Positions 46,119-54,644 of a stretch of DNA of 64,000 bases are shown in pieces. Both the position numbers and the translations under genes were made by a program. This DNA is from Corynebacterium kalidii (lineage in GTDB: Bacteria; Actinomycetota; Actinomycetes; Mycobacteriales; Mycobacteriaceae), in assembly GCF_022869005.1 (NCBI RefSeq), contig NZ_JALIEA010000006.1, positions 1-64,000 of the forward strand. The letters are read 5' to 3'. The notes below the pieces were generated by a model, which was not told the DNA's origin, searched no databases, and was given only the letters and a program-made list of their open reading frames with translations. Position 1 is the first letter of the stretch. Every line of letters begins with the position of its first letter.

Positions 46119-47456
46119 CTAGACGTCCCCGTAGAGGGTTTCCACACACGTCAGGTAGGCGTTGGTCGTCGGGGTGACCCCCTTGGCCCGGGCCTGCTCG
46201 AGGTTCTCGCGCGTCTTGCGGGGGATGATGTCCTCCACGCGCTTACGCAGGGATTCGGGGGAGGCGTCGGCGCCGTTGAGGTACTCCTCGGCACCGCCGG
46301 AGACACCGCCGGTGTTGTGCCACCATTCGGTCTGGAACAGGATCCCGCGGTCCTGGAGCAGCTGTGCCAGACGCTCCTCCTCGGCCTGGTTGGTCGCCTT
46401 GATCTGGTTGTTCGCCGGACCGAAGACGTACCGGTAACGGAGCCCGGCGATCGTCGTGTCGTCGAGGAGGCCGCCGATCGCCGCCGGGCAGAAGATGTCG
46501 GCTTCGTGGGTGAGGACCTCGTCGACCGGGATCGAGTCCACCGCCGCGTCCGGGTGCTTGTCCTGCAGGGCGGTGACCCGGTCGGCGTCCAGGTCGGAGA
46601 CCGTGACCAGGGCGCCGGCGTCGATGAGGTGCTCCGCGAGGTACCAGCCGACCTCGCCCAGGCCCATGACGACCGCGGTCTTGCCGGTCAGGTCGTCGTC
46701 GCCCTCGGTGAAGCGCACGGCCTCCCGCAGGGCCAGGTAGGTGCCGTAGGCGGTGGGCTTGCCGCTCGCGCCGATCGGCGAGCTCGGGCCGTTGGTGAAC
46801 TGCATGGAGAAGTGCTCGTTGATGGCGTCGGCCATGGCGGTGGGGAACGCCAGGTCCGGGCTGGTCATCGTGCGGCACCTGTCGATCGCGAAGGCCAGGA
46901 AGCCCAGCGCCTCCAGGTCGTCCAGGTCGATCCCGTCGGTGTGGACGGTGGTCTTGCAGCCGCCGAAGTCCAGGCCGGCCGCGATGTTCTTGAAGCTCAT
47001 CGCGCGGCCGAGGTTGAGCCCGTCGCTGATCACGTCGATCTCCGGGGTGGACAGCGGGTGGCGACGGGTCCCTCCGGCCATGATGGCGTGGTGCTTGTTC
47101 CGCAGTCCCAGGCGGCGGCTGTGCTGGTGGCACATGAAGCGGATGTTCTTGCCGGCGTGGAAGTAGGCCTCGATGCCCTCGTGGCGGCCCTGACGCACCA
47201 GGTCGAGGACCTCGTCGAGGTAGTCGGCCAGGCCGTGCTCCGCGAAAAGCTCCCGGACCTGTGCGGTGTTGAGGTACTCGCCGTCGTGGCTCAGCGTGGT
47301 GTAGGCGGTGAAGTCGGCGTTGTAGCGGGAGAAGTCGGTTTCGGTGTCCCACTCGCGTGCGGCGCACAGGGTGTGCTCGTCGGTGCGCCAGTTGTACTGG
47401 AGCTTCAGGGTCGTCAGGCCTGCCTTCTCGAGCGGGGTGAAGATACTGCGGTCCAC
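46119..47456 (-). CDS. Glu/Leu/Phe/Val dehydrogenase-family enzyme
   Basis: 445 residues. The nucleotide-binding half has TAVVMGLGEVGWYLAEHLIDAGALVTVSDLDADRV (GxGxxG-type), the catalytic region includes GLDFGGCKTTVHTD (the Lys of the GGxK motif) and GPANNQIK follows. The family deaminates an amino acid to its 2-oxo acid with NAD(P). A ~110-residue N-terminal extension and a Cys in GGCK make it unlike ordinary glutamate dehydrogenase, so the substrate is open; the partner decarboxylase suggests an aromatic or branched-chain amino acid. GTG 47456 has AGGAGA just upstream. Divergent from the PucR gene. Confidence 0.83.
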   Translation of the reverse strand: MDRSIFTPLEKAGLTTLKLQYNWRTDEHTLCAAREWDTETDFSRYNADFTAYTTLSHDGEYLNTAQVRELFAEHGLADYLDEVLDLVRQGRHEGIEAYFHAGKNIRFMCHQHSRRLGLRNKHHAIMAGGTRRHPLSTPEIDVISDGLNLGRAMSFKNIAAGLDFGGCKTTVHTDGIDLDDLEALGFLAFAIDRCRTMTSPDLAFPTAMADAINEHFSMQFTNGPSSPIGASGKPTAYGTYLALREAVRFTEGDDDLTGKTAVVMGLGEVGWYLAEHLIDAGALVTVSDLDADRVTALQDKHPDAAVDSIPVDEVLTHEADIFCPAAIGGLLDDTTIAGLRYRYVFGPANNQIKATNQAEEERLAQLLQDRGILFQTEWWHNTGGVSGGAEEYLNGADASPESLRKRVEDIIPRKTRENLEQARAKGVTPTTNAYLTCVETLYGDV

Positions 47457-47487
47457 GTGGTCTCCTTGTGTTCGGTGGTGTCCGACC

Positions 47488-47546
47488 GGATCACCCGGGG
47501 TGGTGTGATCCAGGCCATCGGGATGCAGGCCATGGTCGTGGATCAC
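47488..47546. promoter_or_regulatory. Three GGATCAC half-sites in the divergent promoter
   Basis: GGATCAC (47488-47494) and GTGATCC (47505-47511) form a perfect inverted repeat with a 10-bp spacer; a third GGATCAC lies at 47540-47546. A further perfect palindrome GACATATGTC (47586-47595) overlaps the regulator start codon. Likely binding sites for the PucR-family regulator; inferred. Confidence 0.6.
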
Positions 47547-47590
47547 AGGATGGTTTGTCACCAGCATTCGGTTGAAGTTAGTTTTGACAT

Positions 47591-48913
47591 ATGTCGTACA
47601 AGAGCAACGGTGCAGGTTGGGACCTCACCCAGGTGCAGAAGCTGGTGGACGATCTCGCGGAGTCGCTGGGGCGGTCGGTGGCGGTCGACAACCCGGCGCT
47701 CGAGCTGGTGTGCGCCAGTGCCCAGATCGGTGCGATCGACGACCGGCGGATCGCGGCGATCATCGACCGGTCGTCGCCGCCGGAGCCGGTGCCGTGGATG
47801 CTCGGGTACGGCCTGCAGGACGCGGTCTCCCACGTGCGGCTACCGGCCAACCCGGATTTCGATATGCTGGCGCGCGTCTGCTTCCCGGTGCGCCGCAACA
47901 ACCGTCTGCTGGGGTACCTGTGGCTCTTCGACGAGCCGCCGGTGACCGACGAGGAGATCGAGGCGGCGACGGCGCTGTCGGGCACCCTGGCGGGACTGCT
48001 CGGGGGCGGTCCGCACGGCGCGGTCGGCAGGGCGGGCCGCGCGCGGACCCTGACCAGTGACATCCTCGGTGGCGTGGAGGGGGCGGTGGCCCGCGCCGTC
48101 GAACAGGGGTACCTGCCCGAGGACGGTGCGCTCGCGGTCCAGGTCGTGCGCCTGGAGGGGCCGGCCGCCCGGCTGGACGCCGTCGGGCAGGGCGATGACG
48201 ACGTGCTCCAGCGTCTGCTCTTCGAGCTCGGCCGGGTTCACCCGCTCCGGCCGTTCCTCGTGTCGGACGGGGTCGGGGGTGTGGACGGCAAGGACGTGCT
48301 GGTCGTCGTCGAGCGCAGCCGTTCGGCGGTGGAGTCCTGCCGGGTGGCGACGGACCTGGGACAGGCCGTGGCCAGCACGGGGGCACGTGTCGAGGCGGTG
48401 GGGTCCTCCGAGATCGAGAGCTCGGGCGTGGCCGAGGGGTCGATGCGCAGGGCGCGCTTCCTGTCCGAGGTCGCCGCGTTGGCGGGGCTGGGTGAGCAGC
48501 CGTTGTCCTGGGAGAACGCCGGAGCGTGGAGGCTGTTGTACGGGTGGCAGTTGACCGGGGCCACGGTCCAGGCGTTGAGTCCCGAGGCCCACCGGCTCAC
48601 CATGGCGGGCAACGCCGACCAGTGGCGGACGGCCCTGAGCTACCTCGACCACGGGCGTAACACCACGGCCACCAGCGCCAGCTTGTTCATCCACCGCGCC
48701 ACGCTCCACTACCGGCTGCAGCGCATCCGCGACGTCGTCGGCGGGGTCCTCGACGACGGTTGGTCGTCGTCGGCGTTCCACATCGCCTTGCGGCTCCATG
48801 CGCTGCTGGAGGGGCGGCGACGGGACGGGGCCGCTGTGCCGACCCCGCCGGCGCTCCCGGGCTGGGCGGACGTGTCCGCCCCGCGCAACGACACCGCCGG
48901 CTCGCTGACCTGA
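47591..48913 (+). CDS. PucR-family transcriptional regulator
   Basis: 440 residues. The C-terminus has the PucR helix-turn-helix pattern (LTMAGNADQWRTALSYLDHGRN, then SLFIHRATLHYRLQRIRDVV). The N-terminal half is GAF-like (LAESLGRSVAVDNPALELVCAS ... VCFPVRRNNRLLGYLWLF), likely the ligand sensor. Such regulators usually activate catabolic genes in response to the substrate. It is transcribed away from the dehydrogenase-transporter-decarboxylase unit, with shared half-sites between them. A Pro-rich tail follows the DNA-binding part. Confidence 0.88.
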   Translation: MSYKSNGAGWDLTQVQKLVDDLAESLGRSVAVDNPALELVCASAQIGAIDDRRIAAIIDRSSPPEPVPWMLGYGLQDAVSHVRLPANPDFDMLARVCFPVRRNNRLLGYLWLFDEPPVTDEEIEAATALSGTLAGLLGGGPHGAVGRAGRARTLTSDILGGVEGAVARAVEQGYLPEDGALAVQVVRLEGPAARLDAVGQGDDDVLQRLLFELGRVHPLRPFLVSDGVGGVDGKDVLVVVERSRSAVESCRVATDLGQAVASTGARVEAVGSSEIESSGVAEGSMRRARFLSEVAALAGLGEQPLSWENAGAWRLLYGWQLTGATVQALSPEAHRLTMAGNADQWRTALSYLDHGRNTTATSASLFIHRATLHYRLQRIRDVVGGVLDDGWSSSAFHIALRLHALLEGRRRDGAAVPTPPALPGWADVSAPRNDTAGSLT

Positions 48914-48929
48914 CGGGCGATGCGTGGGG

Positions 48930-48954
48930 CCGGGGATCCTGGACGGGATCCCGG
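48930..48954. terminator. Hairpin between convergent genes
   Basis: CCGGGGATCC can pair with GGATCCCGG with one bulged base, followed by TCTCCT. It lies between the PucR gene and the convergent oxidoreductase gene. Confidence 0.5.
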
Positions 48955-48958
48955 TCTC

Positions 48959-50041
48959 CTAGACGGGGTAGCCCTGTACCGGGCCGTCGGTGTTCGGTTC
49001 CCACCCCAGCTCCGGGGCGACGTGTTCGGCGAAGGCAGACAGGATCCGCAGGTTGGCGTCCACGCCGAGCTGGCTGGGGATCGTCAGCATCAGGGTGTCG
49101 GCCTCCATCACCGCCGCGTCCTGCTTCAGCTGCTCGACGAGCTTGTCGGGTTCGTCGGCGTAGGTCCGTCCGAAGGTGGCGGTGCTGTCGTCGATGTAGC
49201 CGACCCCGCCGTCGTCGCCGGAGCCGAACATGCGGCGGTCCGTGTCGGTGAGGATCGGGAACACCGACCTGGACACCGACGTCCGCGGGGTCCAGGTGTG
49301 CCCGGCGTCCTTCCACGCCTGCCGGAACAGGCGCAGCTGGTCGGCCTGGAGGTCGGAGAACTCGTCCCCGTTGGCTTCGGTCAGCAGGGTGGAGCTCATC
49401 AGGTTGACCCCCTTCTGCGCGGCCCACACGGCGGTGTCGCGCGAACCGGCGCCCCACCAGACGTGCTTACGCAGTGACAGTGACGTGGGCATCACCGGGA
49501 CCTGCGCATTCGGCTGGTACATCCGCGGGTACTGCTGGTCGAGGGGGAGGGCGGTCGCGATGCCCTGTCCGTCGACGGCGGACATGAAGCGGTCGAACTT
49601 CTGCCGCGCCATCTCGGCGCCCTTCGGGTCGTCGGGCTCCGGGTGGTAGCCGAACTCGGCGTATCCGCGGTCCACGGGCTCGGGCGATCCCCGGGAGACG
49701 CCGAGCGCGACCCTGCCGTCGGCGAGCAGGTCCAGCTGGGCCGCTTCCTCCGCCAGGTGGAGGGGGTTCTCGTAACGCAGGTCGATCACGCCGGTACCGA
49801 CCTCGATGCGCGAGGTGCGGGCGGCTGCGGCGGCGAGGATTGGCATGGGGGCGGCGTGTTGCGGGGCGAAGTGGTGCACACGCCAGTACGCGCCGTTGGC
49901 ACCGATCTCGTCGGCGCCGACGGCGATCTCCACGGCGTTCCTGATGTTCTCCTTCGCGCCGGGCATGGTGCGGCCCGGGGTGGAGGGGCCGGACGCCCCG
50001 AGGTCGTAGTGGCCGAAGCTGAGGAACCCGAAGGCTTTCAT
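48959..50041 (-). CDS. LLM-class flavin-dependent oxidoreductase
   Basis: 360 residues of the bacterial-luciferase-like TIM barrel: AFGFLSFGHYDL at strand 1, RVHHFAPQHAAPMPILAAAAARTSRIEVGTGVIDLRYENP (the RIEVGTGV strand), and DLLADGRVALGVSRGSPE binding the flavin phosphate. These enzymes oxidise small organics with reduced FMN or F420. The group cannot be set further. A palindrome AGTTGA-N4-TCAACT lies 24 bp before the start. The flavin monooxygenase gene precedes it by 33 bp on the same strand; together they may form a two-gene oxidation unit. Confidence 0.88.
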   Translation of the reverse strand: MKAFGFLSFGHYDLGASGPSTPGRTMPGAKENIRNAVEIAVGADEIGANGAYWRVHHFAPQHAAPMPILAAAAARTSRIEVGTGVIDLRYENPLHLAEEAAQLDLLADGRVALGVSRGSPEPVDRGYAEFGYHPEPDDPKGAEMARQKFDRFMSAVDGQGIATALPLDQQYPRMYQPNAQVPVMPTSLSLRKHVWWGAGSRDTAVWAAQKGVNLMSSTLLTEANGDEFSDLQADQLRLFRQAWKDAGHTWTPRTSVSRSVFPILTDTDRRMFGSGDDGGVGYIDDSTATFGRTYADEPDKLVEQLKQDAAVMEADTLMLTIPSQLGVDANLRILSAFAEHVAPELGWEPNTDGPVQGYPV

Positions 50042-50064
50042 GACGTCTCCTGAGGGACGGAAGT

Positions 50065-50080
50065 AGTTGATATGTCAACT
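50065..50080. promoter_or_regulatory. Inverted repeat before the LLM gene
   Basis: AGTTGA-TATG-TCAACT is perfect and overlaps the stop region of the upstream monooxygenase gene. Operator or short RNA hairpin; inferred. Confidence 0.4.
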
Positions 50081-51244
50081 ATATGGCGTGTCCGGCATCT
50101 CCACAAGGCGCTGTGCCGCCACCTGCCCGGCGAGGCGGCCCGCCCGGTTCGCCCCCACCGTCGAGGCCGTCGACCCGTACCCGGCCAGCAGGACCCGCCG
50201 GTCGCGCACCACCTCGACCTCGTTGGCCACGGTGATCCCGCCGCCACGTTCCCGCAGGTGAAGCGGTGCCAGGTGGGTCAACGCCGGACGGAAACCGGTG
50301 TTCCAGAAGATCACGTCCACCGGCTCCCGGTGCCCCGCGGGGAAAGGCCGCCAGCTGGCAGGCTGCACCAGCTCCTGCTGTGCCACAGGGTCGGCCGCCG
50401 GGTCCGGGCCGCCGAAGGTGACCGAACGGGTGTTGATGCCGGTGAACATGCCGCGGGAGACCAGCGTCCCGTCCGCGACACCGTCCAGGTAGGCGGGCAG
50501 GGGAGGGATGCCGGTGTTGCGCACCACCGAAGCCGGGCGTCGGCCGCTTTCGGTGTCCGCGCGGACCCGCCGCTCCACGTCGCGTCCCCAGGAGGCGTCG
50601 TCGTTGTCGAAGGTGCGCTCCACGAAGTTCGGTGGATGGCGCGTGGCCCACACCGTGGACGCCGCCCCGCCGGGTTCGTGCAGTTCCAGCAGGAACTGCA
50701 CGGCGCTGAGCCCACCGCCGACGACGAGCACCCGCTCCCCGGCGAAGTCCTCTTTCCGCGTGTAGTCGGTGGTGTGCAGCTGACGCCCGGCGAAGGTGTC
50801 GATCCCGGGCACGTAGGGGATGTAGGGGTGCGTCCAGGTGCCGGTGGCGCTGATCAGCATCCTGGTCTGCAGCCGCTCGCACCTCCCGTCGACCACGACC
50901 GTCACCGTGAGTGGCCCCGGTGCGTCCCCCTCGACGCGGATCACGCGCGCCGGACGCCGGACCTGCAGGTCGAAGGTCTCCTCGTAGGTCCCGTAGTAGT
51001 CCGCCACCAGCCGGGAGGCGGGGATGGCGGGGTCGGGACGTGGCATCGGGAGCCCGGGCAGGTCGGCGATGCCGTGGGCACGTCCCAGGGTCAACGAGTC
51101 CCACCGGTGCCGCCACGCCCCGCCGGGCCCGTCGTTGCCGTCGAGGACGAGCATCCCGCGACCCGGGGTGAACCCCCGGCGGGCCAGGGCGTGTGCCGCG
51201 GCGAGGCCGGCCTGCCCGGCGCCGACGACGATCACCGGGTACAT
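50075..51244 (-). CDS. FAD/NAD(P)-binding monooxygenase-like protein
   Basis: 389 residues. N-terminal FAD motif VIVVGAGQAGLAAAHALARRG, a second nucleotide-binding GxGxxS/G segment VLVVGGGLSAVQFLLEL for NADPH, and the link ATGTWTHPYIPYVPG resemble the flavin-containing monooxygenase group (compare the FxGxxxHxxxY fingerprint, here altered to FAGRQLHTTDYT). Likely oxygenation or reduction of a small compound; substrate unknown. The DUF1023 gene lies immediately upstream (stop at 51245), so transcription is probably continuous. Confidence 0.85.
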   Translation of the reverse strand: MYPVIVVGAGQAGLAAAHALARRGFTPGRGMLVLDGNDGPGGAWRHRWDSLTLGRAHGIADLPGLPMPRPDPAIPASRLVADYYGTYEETFDLQVRRPARVIRVEGDAPGPLTVTVVVDGRCERLQTRMLISATGTWTHPYIPYVPGIDTFAGRQLHTTDYTRKEDFAGERVLVVGGGLSAVQFLLELHEPGGAASTVWATRHPPNFVERTFDNDDASWGRDVERRVRADTESGRRPASVVRNTGIPPLPAYLDGVADGTLVSRGMFTGINTRSVTFGGPDPAADPVAQQELVQPASWRPFPAGHREPVDVIFWNTGFRPALTHLAPLHLRERGGGITVANEVEVVRDRRVLLAGYGSTASTVGANRAGRLAGQVAAQRLVEMPDTPYS

Positions 51245-52645
51245 TCAGCGCACCTGTTCCAGGACGTGGTCGTCGGCGAGGTAACTGCTGTGCGAGTCCC
51301 ACTCGCCCCGGAACCACAGGTAACCGTCGGTCATGCGCCCCAGGATACGTCCGACCACGCCACCCTGCCGGTCGGCGGGGATCCCGTCGGCGGTGTCGGC
51401 CCCGAACCCCGCGGACGTGGGGTCCACCCCGTGCACACCGCCGAGCGCCCCGGTCGCCGCACCGATGAGGTCGCCAGGAGCGCGCCAGGCGTGGACCTCC
51501 GCGTCCCCGTCGAGGGCGTCGACATGCAGCTGCCCGGCCCGGTCGACCCCGACACCGGGGCTGCCCAGCAGGTGCAGCGTGTCGGCGGCCAGGGGAGCGG
51601 ACGGGTCACGCGCCGCCGCCCCGACCAGGGTGGTGCCGTAACTGTGGGCGACCACCTGCAGCTCAGCGCCCTCCGCCGACGTCTCCCGCAGGCTCGACTG
51701 CATACGCCGGAGCGCCGGGGCACCGGCACCGGCGTAGGTGGGGCTCATCCCGTGGAACACCGTGCCCGGCGCGGTGTAGCCGTGCCAGGCGACGACGGCG
51801 TGTCCGGAGCCGGCGATGCGGCCCGCACCTGCGGCCGAGCCCACCAGGGCACCGTCCGAGGCGGAGCCGACACCGCTGACCAGCGTGGTGACCTTCTCCG
51901 CGGTCCGGATGTCGCCGACGACGACCGTCGGTTCCCCGCCGATCTGCTGCACCGACACCCCGACGGCGTCCGGGTCCAGTCCGCGTAACGCCAGCTCCTG
52001 CCGGCTGGCGACCACCGCACGGCGCAACGCCTCTTCACGTGAGCTGTCGAGTGACCCGGCCAGTCCCCCGGGAATGGTCACCGACGTGGCGGTGGCCCCG
52101 GGGGCGGCGACGAGTTCTGCGGTGGCAGCGGCGGCGTCCGGGGTCCGGAGGTCCACCGCGGACACCGTGGGGGCGTCGCGGACCGAACATGCCGCAGAGA
52201 CGACCGACGCCGTCGCGCCGTCCACGGTGGTGGCGAGGGCGCGGCAGGCGTGCAGGACCAGTGAGGAGGCGGCCGCGACCGCGTTCAACGGTGGCACGGG
52301 CACCGGAGGGGTCACCGTGCCGGCCGGGGAGACCTGCATCCCGGTGGCGCGGGACAGGGACAGGACCGGGGCGACCTGTGCCTTGACCTGGGCGAGCGTT
52401 GTGGCGTGGTGGTGCAGGACGGTACCCACCCACCGGGCCGCCACCGACACGGCGAGCAGCCGGTTTCCGGAACCGTCGAGGCGGTGGCGCATCGCGTCCG
52501 ACGCGCTGCCGGTCCATCCCGGGAGCTCACCGTGCCTCCGCACCGCCGTTCCCGCCGAGTCCGCCCGGTGTGCCGCCGACGTCCACCGTCCGGCGGCCTC
52601 GGCGGCGTCTTCCATCGGTGCCGCGGCGAGGTCGTGGACGTCCAT
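51245..52645 (-). CDS. DUF1023 alpha/beta hydrolase with helical N-terminus
   Basis: 466 residues. The first ~150 residues are helical and Ala-rich, in the style of WXG100-like domains (SAAHRADSAGTAVRRHGELPGWTGSASDAMRHRL has a central W-G). The C-terminal hydrolase carries the elbow VVAHSYGTTLVG (GxSxG-like HSYGT), VAWHGY and an acid/His end (HLLGSPGVGVD, HAWRAPGD). Such DUF1023 enzymes are common in mycolic-acid bacteria, usually beside a small helical partner; their substrate is unknown. ATG 52645 overlaps the partner stop codon by one base and GGGAGGT lies upstream. Confidence 0.82.
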   Translation of the reverse strand: MDVHDLAAAPMEDAAEAAGRWTSAAHRADSAGTAVRRHGELPGWTGSASDAMRHRLDGSGNRLLAVSVAARWVGTVLHHHATTLAQVKAQVAPVLSLSRATGMQVSPAGTVTPPVPVPPLNAVAAASSLVLHACRALATTVDGATASVVSAACSVRDAPTVSAVDLRTPDAAAATAELVAAPGATATSVTIPGGLAGSLDSSREEALRRAVVASRQELALRGLDPDAVGVSVQQIGGEPTVVVGDIRTAEKVTTLVSGVGSASDGALVGSAAGAGRIAGSGHAVVAWHGYTAPGTVFHGMSPTYAGAGAPALRRMQSSLRETSAEGAELQVVAHSYGTTLVGAAARDPSAPLAADTLHLLGSPGVGVDRAGQLHVDALDGDAEVHAWRAPGDLIGAATGALGGVHGVDPTSAGFGADTADGIPADRQGGVVGRILGRMTDGYLWFRGEWDSHSSYLADDHVLEQVR

Positions 52646-52968
52646 CAGCGCCCACCTCCCGGCGTGGTGGCCGTCAACGACGCCGCCGCATCCTGTTCTG
52701 CGAGGTCCACGGCCTCGACGAAGGTGCGCAGGTCCCGGCTGACGACCTCGACCACCCGCGCTTCCCCGTCCACCGCCGCGGCGACCCTGCCCGCCCCTTC
52801 GGCCAGTGCCGCCACGGTCCGTCCACCCGGCAGGGACGCCGCGGGAGGAACGCCGTCGGCGAGGTGTTCCGCGGTCGCCGCCACCTCGGACGCCTCGGCG
52901 TCCAACGCGTGTGCTGTCGCGCTGACCTGTGAAGGGTCGATGCCGAATACGGTCGTCACGGTCGTCAT
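52645..52968 (-). CDS. Small helical WXG100-like partner protein
   Basis: 107 residues, all helical by sequence, Ala/Glu/Asp-rich (GIDPSQVSATAHALDAEASE, HLADGVPPAASLPGG, VAAAVDGEARVVEVVSRDLR). It lacks the central W-x-G itself but has the size, hairpin-like layout and gene position of the small proteins found before DUF1023 hydrolases. No signal peptide. AGGAGG lies upstream of ATG 52968. The stop overlaps the hydrolase start (TGATG), so the two are made together. Whether a type VII secretion system exports it cannot be judged; none is in this window. Confidence 0.72.
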   Translation of the reverse strand: MTTVTTVFGIDPSQVSATAHALDAEASEVAATAEHLADGVPPAASLPGGRTVAALAEGAGRVAAAVDGEARVVEVVSRDLRTFVEAVDLAEQDAAASLTATTPGGGR

Positions 52969-53132
52969 GGTGCCTCCTGGAGCATCCGGTGAACAGCGGT
53001 CCACGGAGACTACGACAGGAGCACGCGGAAGGAGAAGGGGCCGCGGCGGCGACGGGCGAACCTGTGGACAACTTTCGTCGAATTCGCCGCGGAACCACCC
53101 CGGCCCTGTGCATAACCCGGACGAGGCCGAGG

Positions 53133-54608
53133 TCAGCCCAGCCGGCCCTCCAGGCGGTCGATGTACCCCCGGCTCGTGGCGTCCAGACCAGTGAAGCTCA
53201 CCGACTTGCCCCGTCGCGCATACTGCTCGCGCACCCCCTGCAGGGCGGCGACCGTCGAGGAATCCCACACCGTGGCGCCCGAGAAATCCACCGTGACCTC
53301 GTCCGGGTCCCCGGCGTAGTCGAACTGGTACACCAGGTCGTTGGACGACGCGAAGAACAGCTGCCCCTCCACCCGGTACCGTCCGCCGCCCGGCCCGTCG
53401 GTCTGCACCACCCTGGTCAGGTGCGCCACACGGCGGGCGAACGCCACCATCGCGGTGAGGACCCCGAGGATCACACCGACGGCCAGGTTGTTGGTGAGCA
53501 CCGTGGAGACCACCGTCACCAGCAGCACCACCGTCTCCGACAGCGGCATCACCCGCAGGGTACGTACGCTGTTCCAGTCGAAGGTCGTGAACGCCACCAC
53601 CAGCATCACCGCCACCAGGGCGGCCATCGGGATCTGCCCCACCAGGTCTGACAACGACACCGACAGGACGATCAGGAACACCCCGGCGAGGAAGGAGCTG
53701 ATCCGTGTCCGGGCGCCGGCCTGCTTCACGTTGATCATCGTCTGGCCGATCATCGCGCAGCCGCCCATCCCGCCGAAGAAGCCGGTCACCACATTCGCCG
53801 CACCCTGGCCCAGGGATTCGCGTGTCTTGTCCGAGTGCGTGTCCGTCAGGTCGTCCACCAGCTTCGCCGTCAGCAGCGACTCCATCAGGCCGACCAGGGC
53901 CAGGGCCACCGCGTAAGGCGCGACGATCCCCAGTGTCTCCAGGGAGAAGGGCACGGACGGCACGCCGAACCCGGGGAAGGACGTCGGCAGCTCGCCCTGG
54001 TCGCCGACCGTCGGCACGTCCCAGCTGAACACCATCACCGCCAGGGTGATCAGCAGGATCGACGCCAACGGGGCCGGGAAGTGCGTCGTCAGCCTCGGGA
54101 ACACGATGATCACCAGCAGCCCGGCCGCCGTCAACGGGTACACCAGCCACGGGACGTCGAACAGGTGCTGCAGCTGTGCGGAGAAGATCAGGATCGCCAG
54201 CGCGTCGACGAAACCCACCATCACCGACCGCGGGATGAAGCGCATCAGCTTGGCCACCCCCAACGCGCCCATGACCATCTGCAGCACGCCGCCGAGAATC
54301 ACCGTGGCCAGGAGGTACTCCACCCCGTGATCGCGGGCGACCGGGAAGATCACCAGGGCGATCGACCCCGCTGCCCCCGACACCATGCCCGGGCGTCCGC
54401 CGAGGACCGCGGTCACGCACGCCATGGTGAACGCCGCGTAGAGGCCCATCATCGGATCCAGCCCCGCCACGATCGCGAAACTCAGTGACTCCGGGATCAG
54501 GGCGAACGCCGTGACCAGACCGCCGAGGATCTCCACGGTGAGCAGGCGGGGGCTCCGGAGTGCGTCGAGCACCCGGGACGGGGAACGTTGGGCCACAGAA
54601 GAACTCAC
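53133..54608 (-). CDS. SulP-family anion transporter with STAS domain
   Basis: 491 residues. About 11-12 helices include the SulP start LGGLVTAFALIPESLSFAIVAG, GPxxG-like repeats and GGMGGCAMIGQTMINVKQAG; the cytoplasmic STAS domain (about residues 395-491) ends EVTVDFSGATVWDSSTVAALQGV. Family members carry sulfate, bicarbonate or dicarboxylates, either by proton/sodium symport or exchange. The GGCAMIGQTMINVKQAGARTR signature is shared with bicarbonate/sulfate types; substrate unproven. Divergent from the nitrilase-family gene. Confidence 0.9.
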   Translation of the reverse strand: MSSSVAQRSPSRVLDALRSPRLLTVEILGGLVTAFALIPESLSFAIVAGLDPMMGLYAAFTMACVTAVLGGRPGMVSGAAGSIALVIFPVARDHGVEYLLATVILGGVLQMVMGALGVAKLMRFIPRSVMVGFVDALAILIFSAQLQHLFDVPWLVYPLTAAGLLVIIVFPRLTTHFPAPLASILLITLAVMVFSWDVPTVGDQGELPTSFPGFGVPSVPFSLETLGIVAPYAVALALVGLMESLLTAKLVDDLTDTHSDKTRESLGQGAANVVTGFFGGMGGCAMIGQTMINVKQAGARTRISSFLAGVFLIVLSVSLSDLVGQIPMAALVAVMLVVAFTTFDWNSVRTLRVMPLSETVVLLVTVVSTVLTNNLAVGVILGVLTAMVAFARRVAHLTRVVQTDGPGGGRYRVEGQLFFASSNDLVYQFDYAGDPDEVTVDFSGATVWDSSTVAALQGVREQYARRGKSVSFTGLDATSRGYIDRLEGRLG

Positions 54609-54644
54609 CCGACAATCCTAGACCGGTCACGTACCCTTGGCAGC

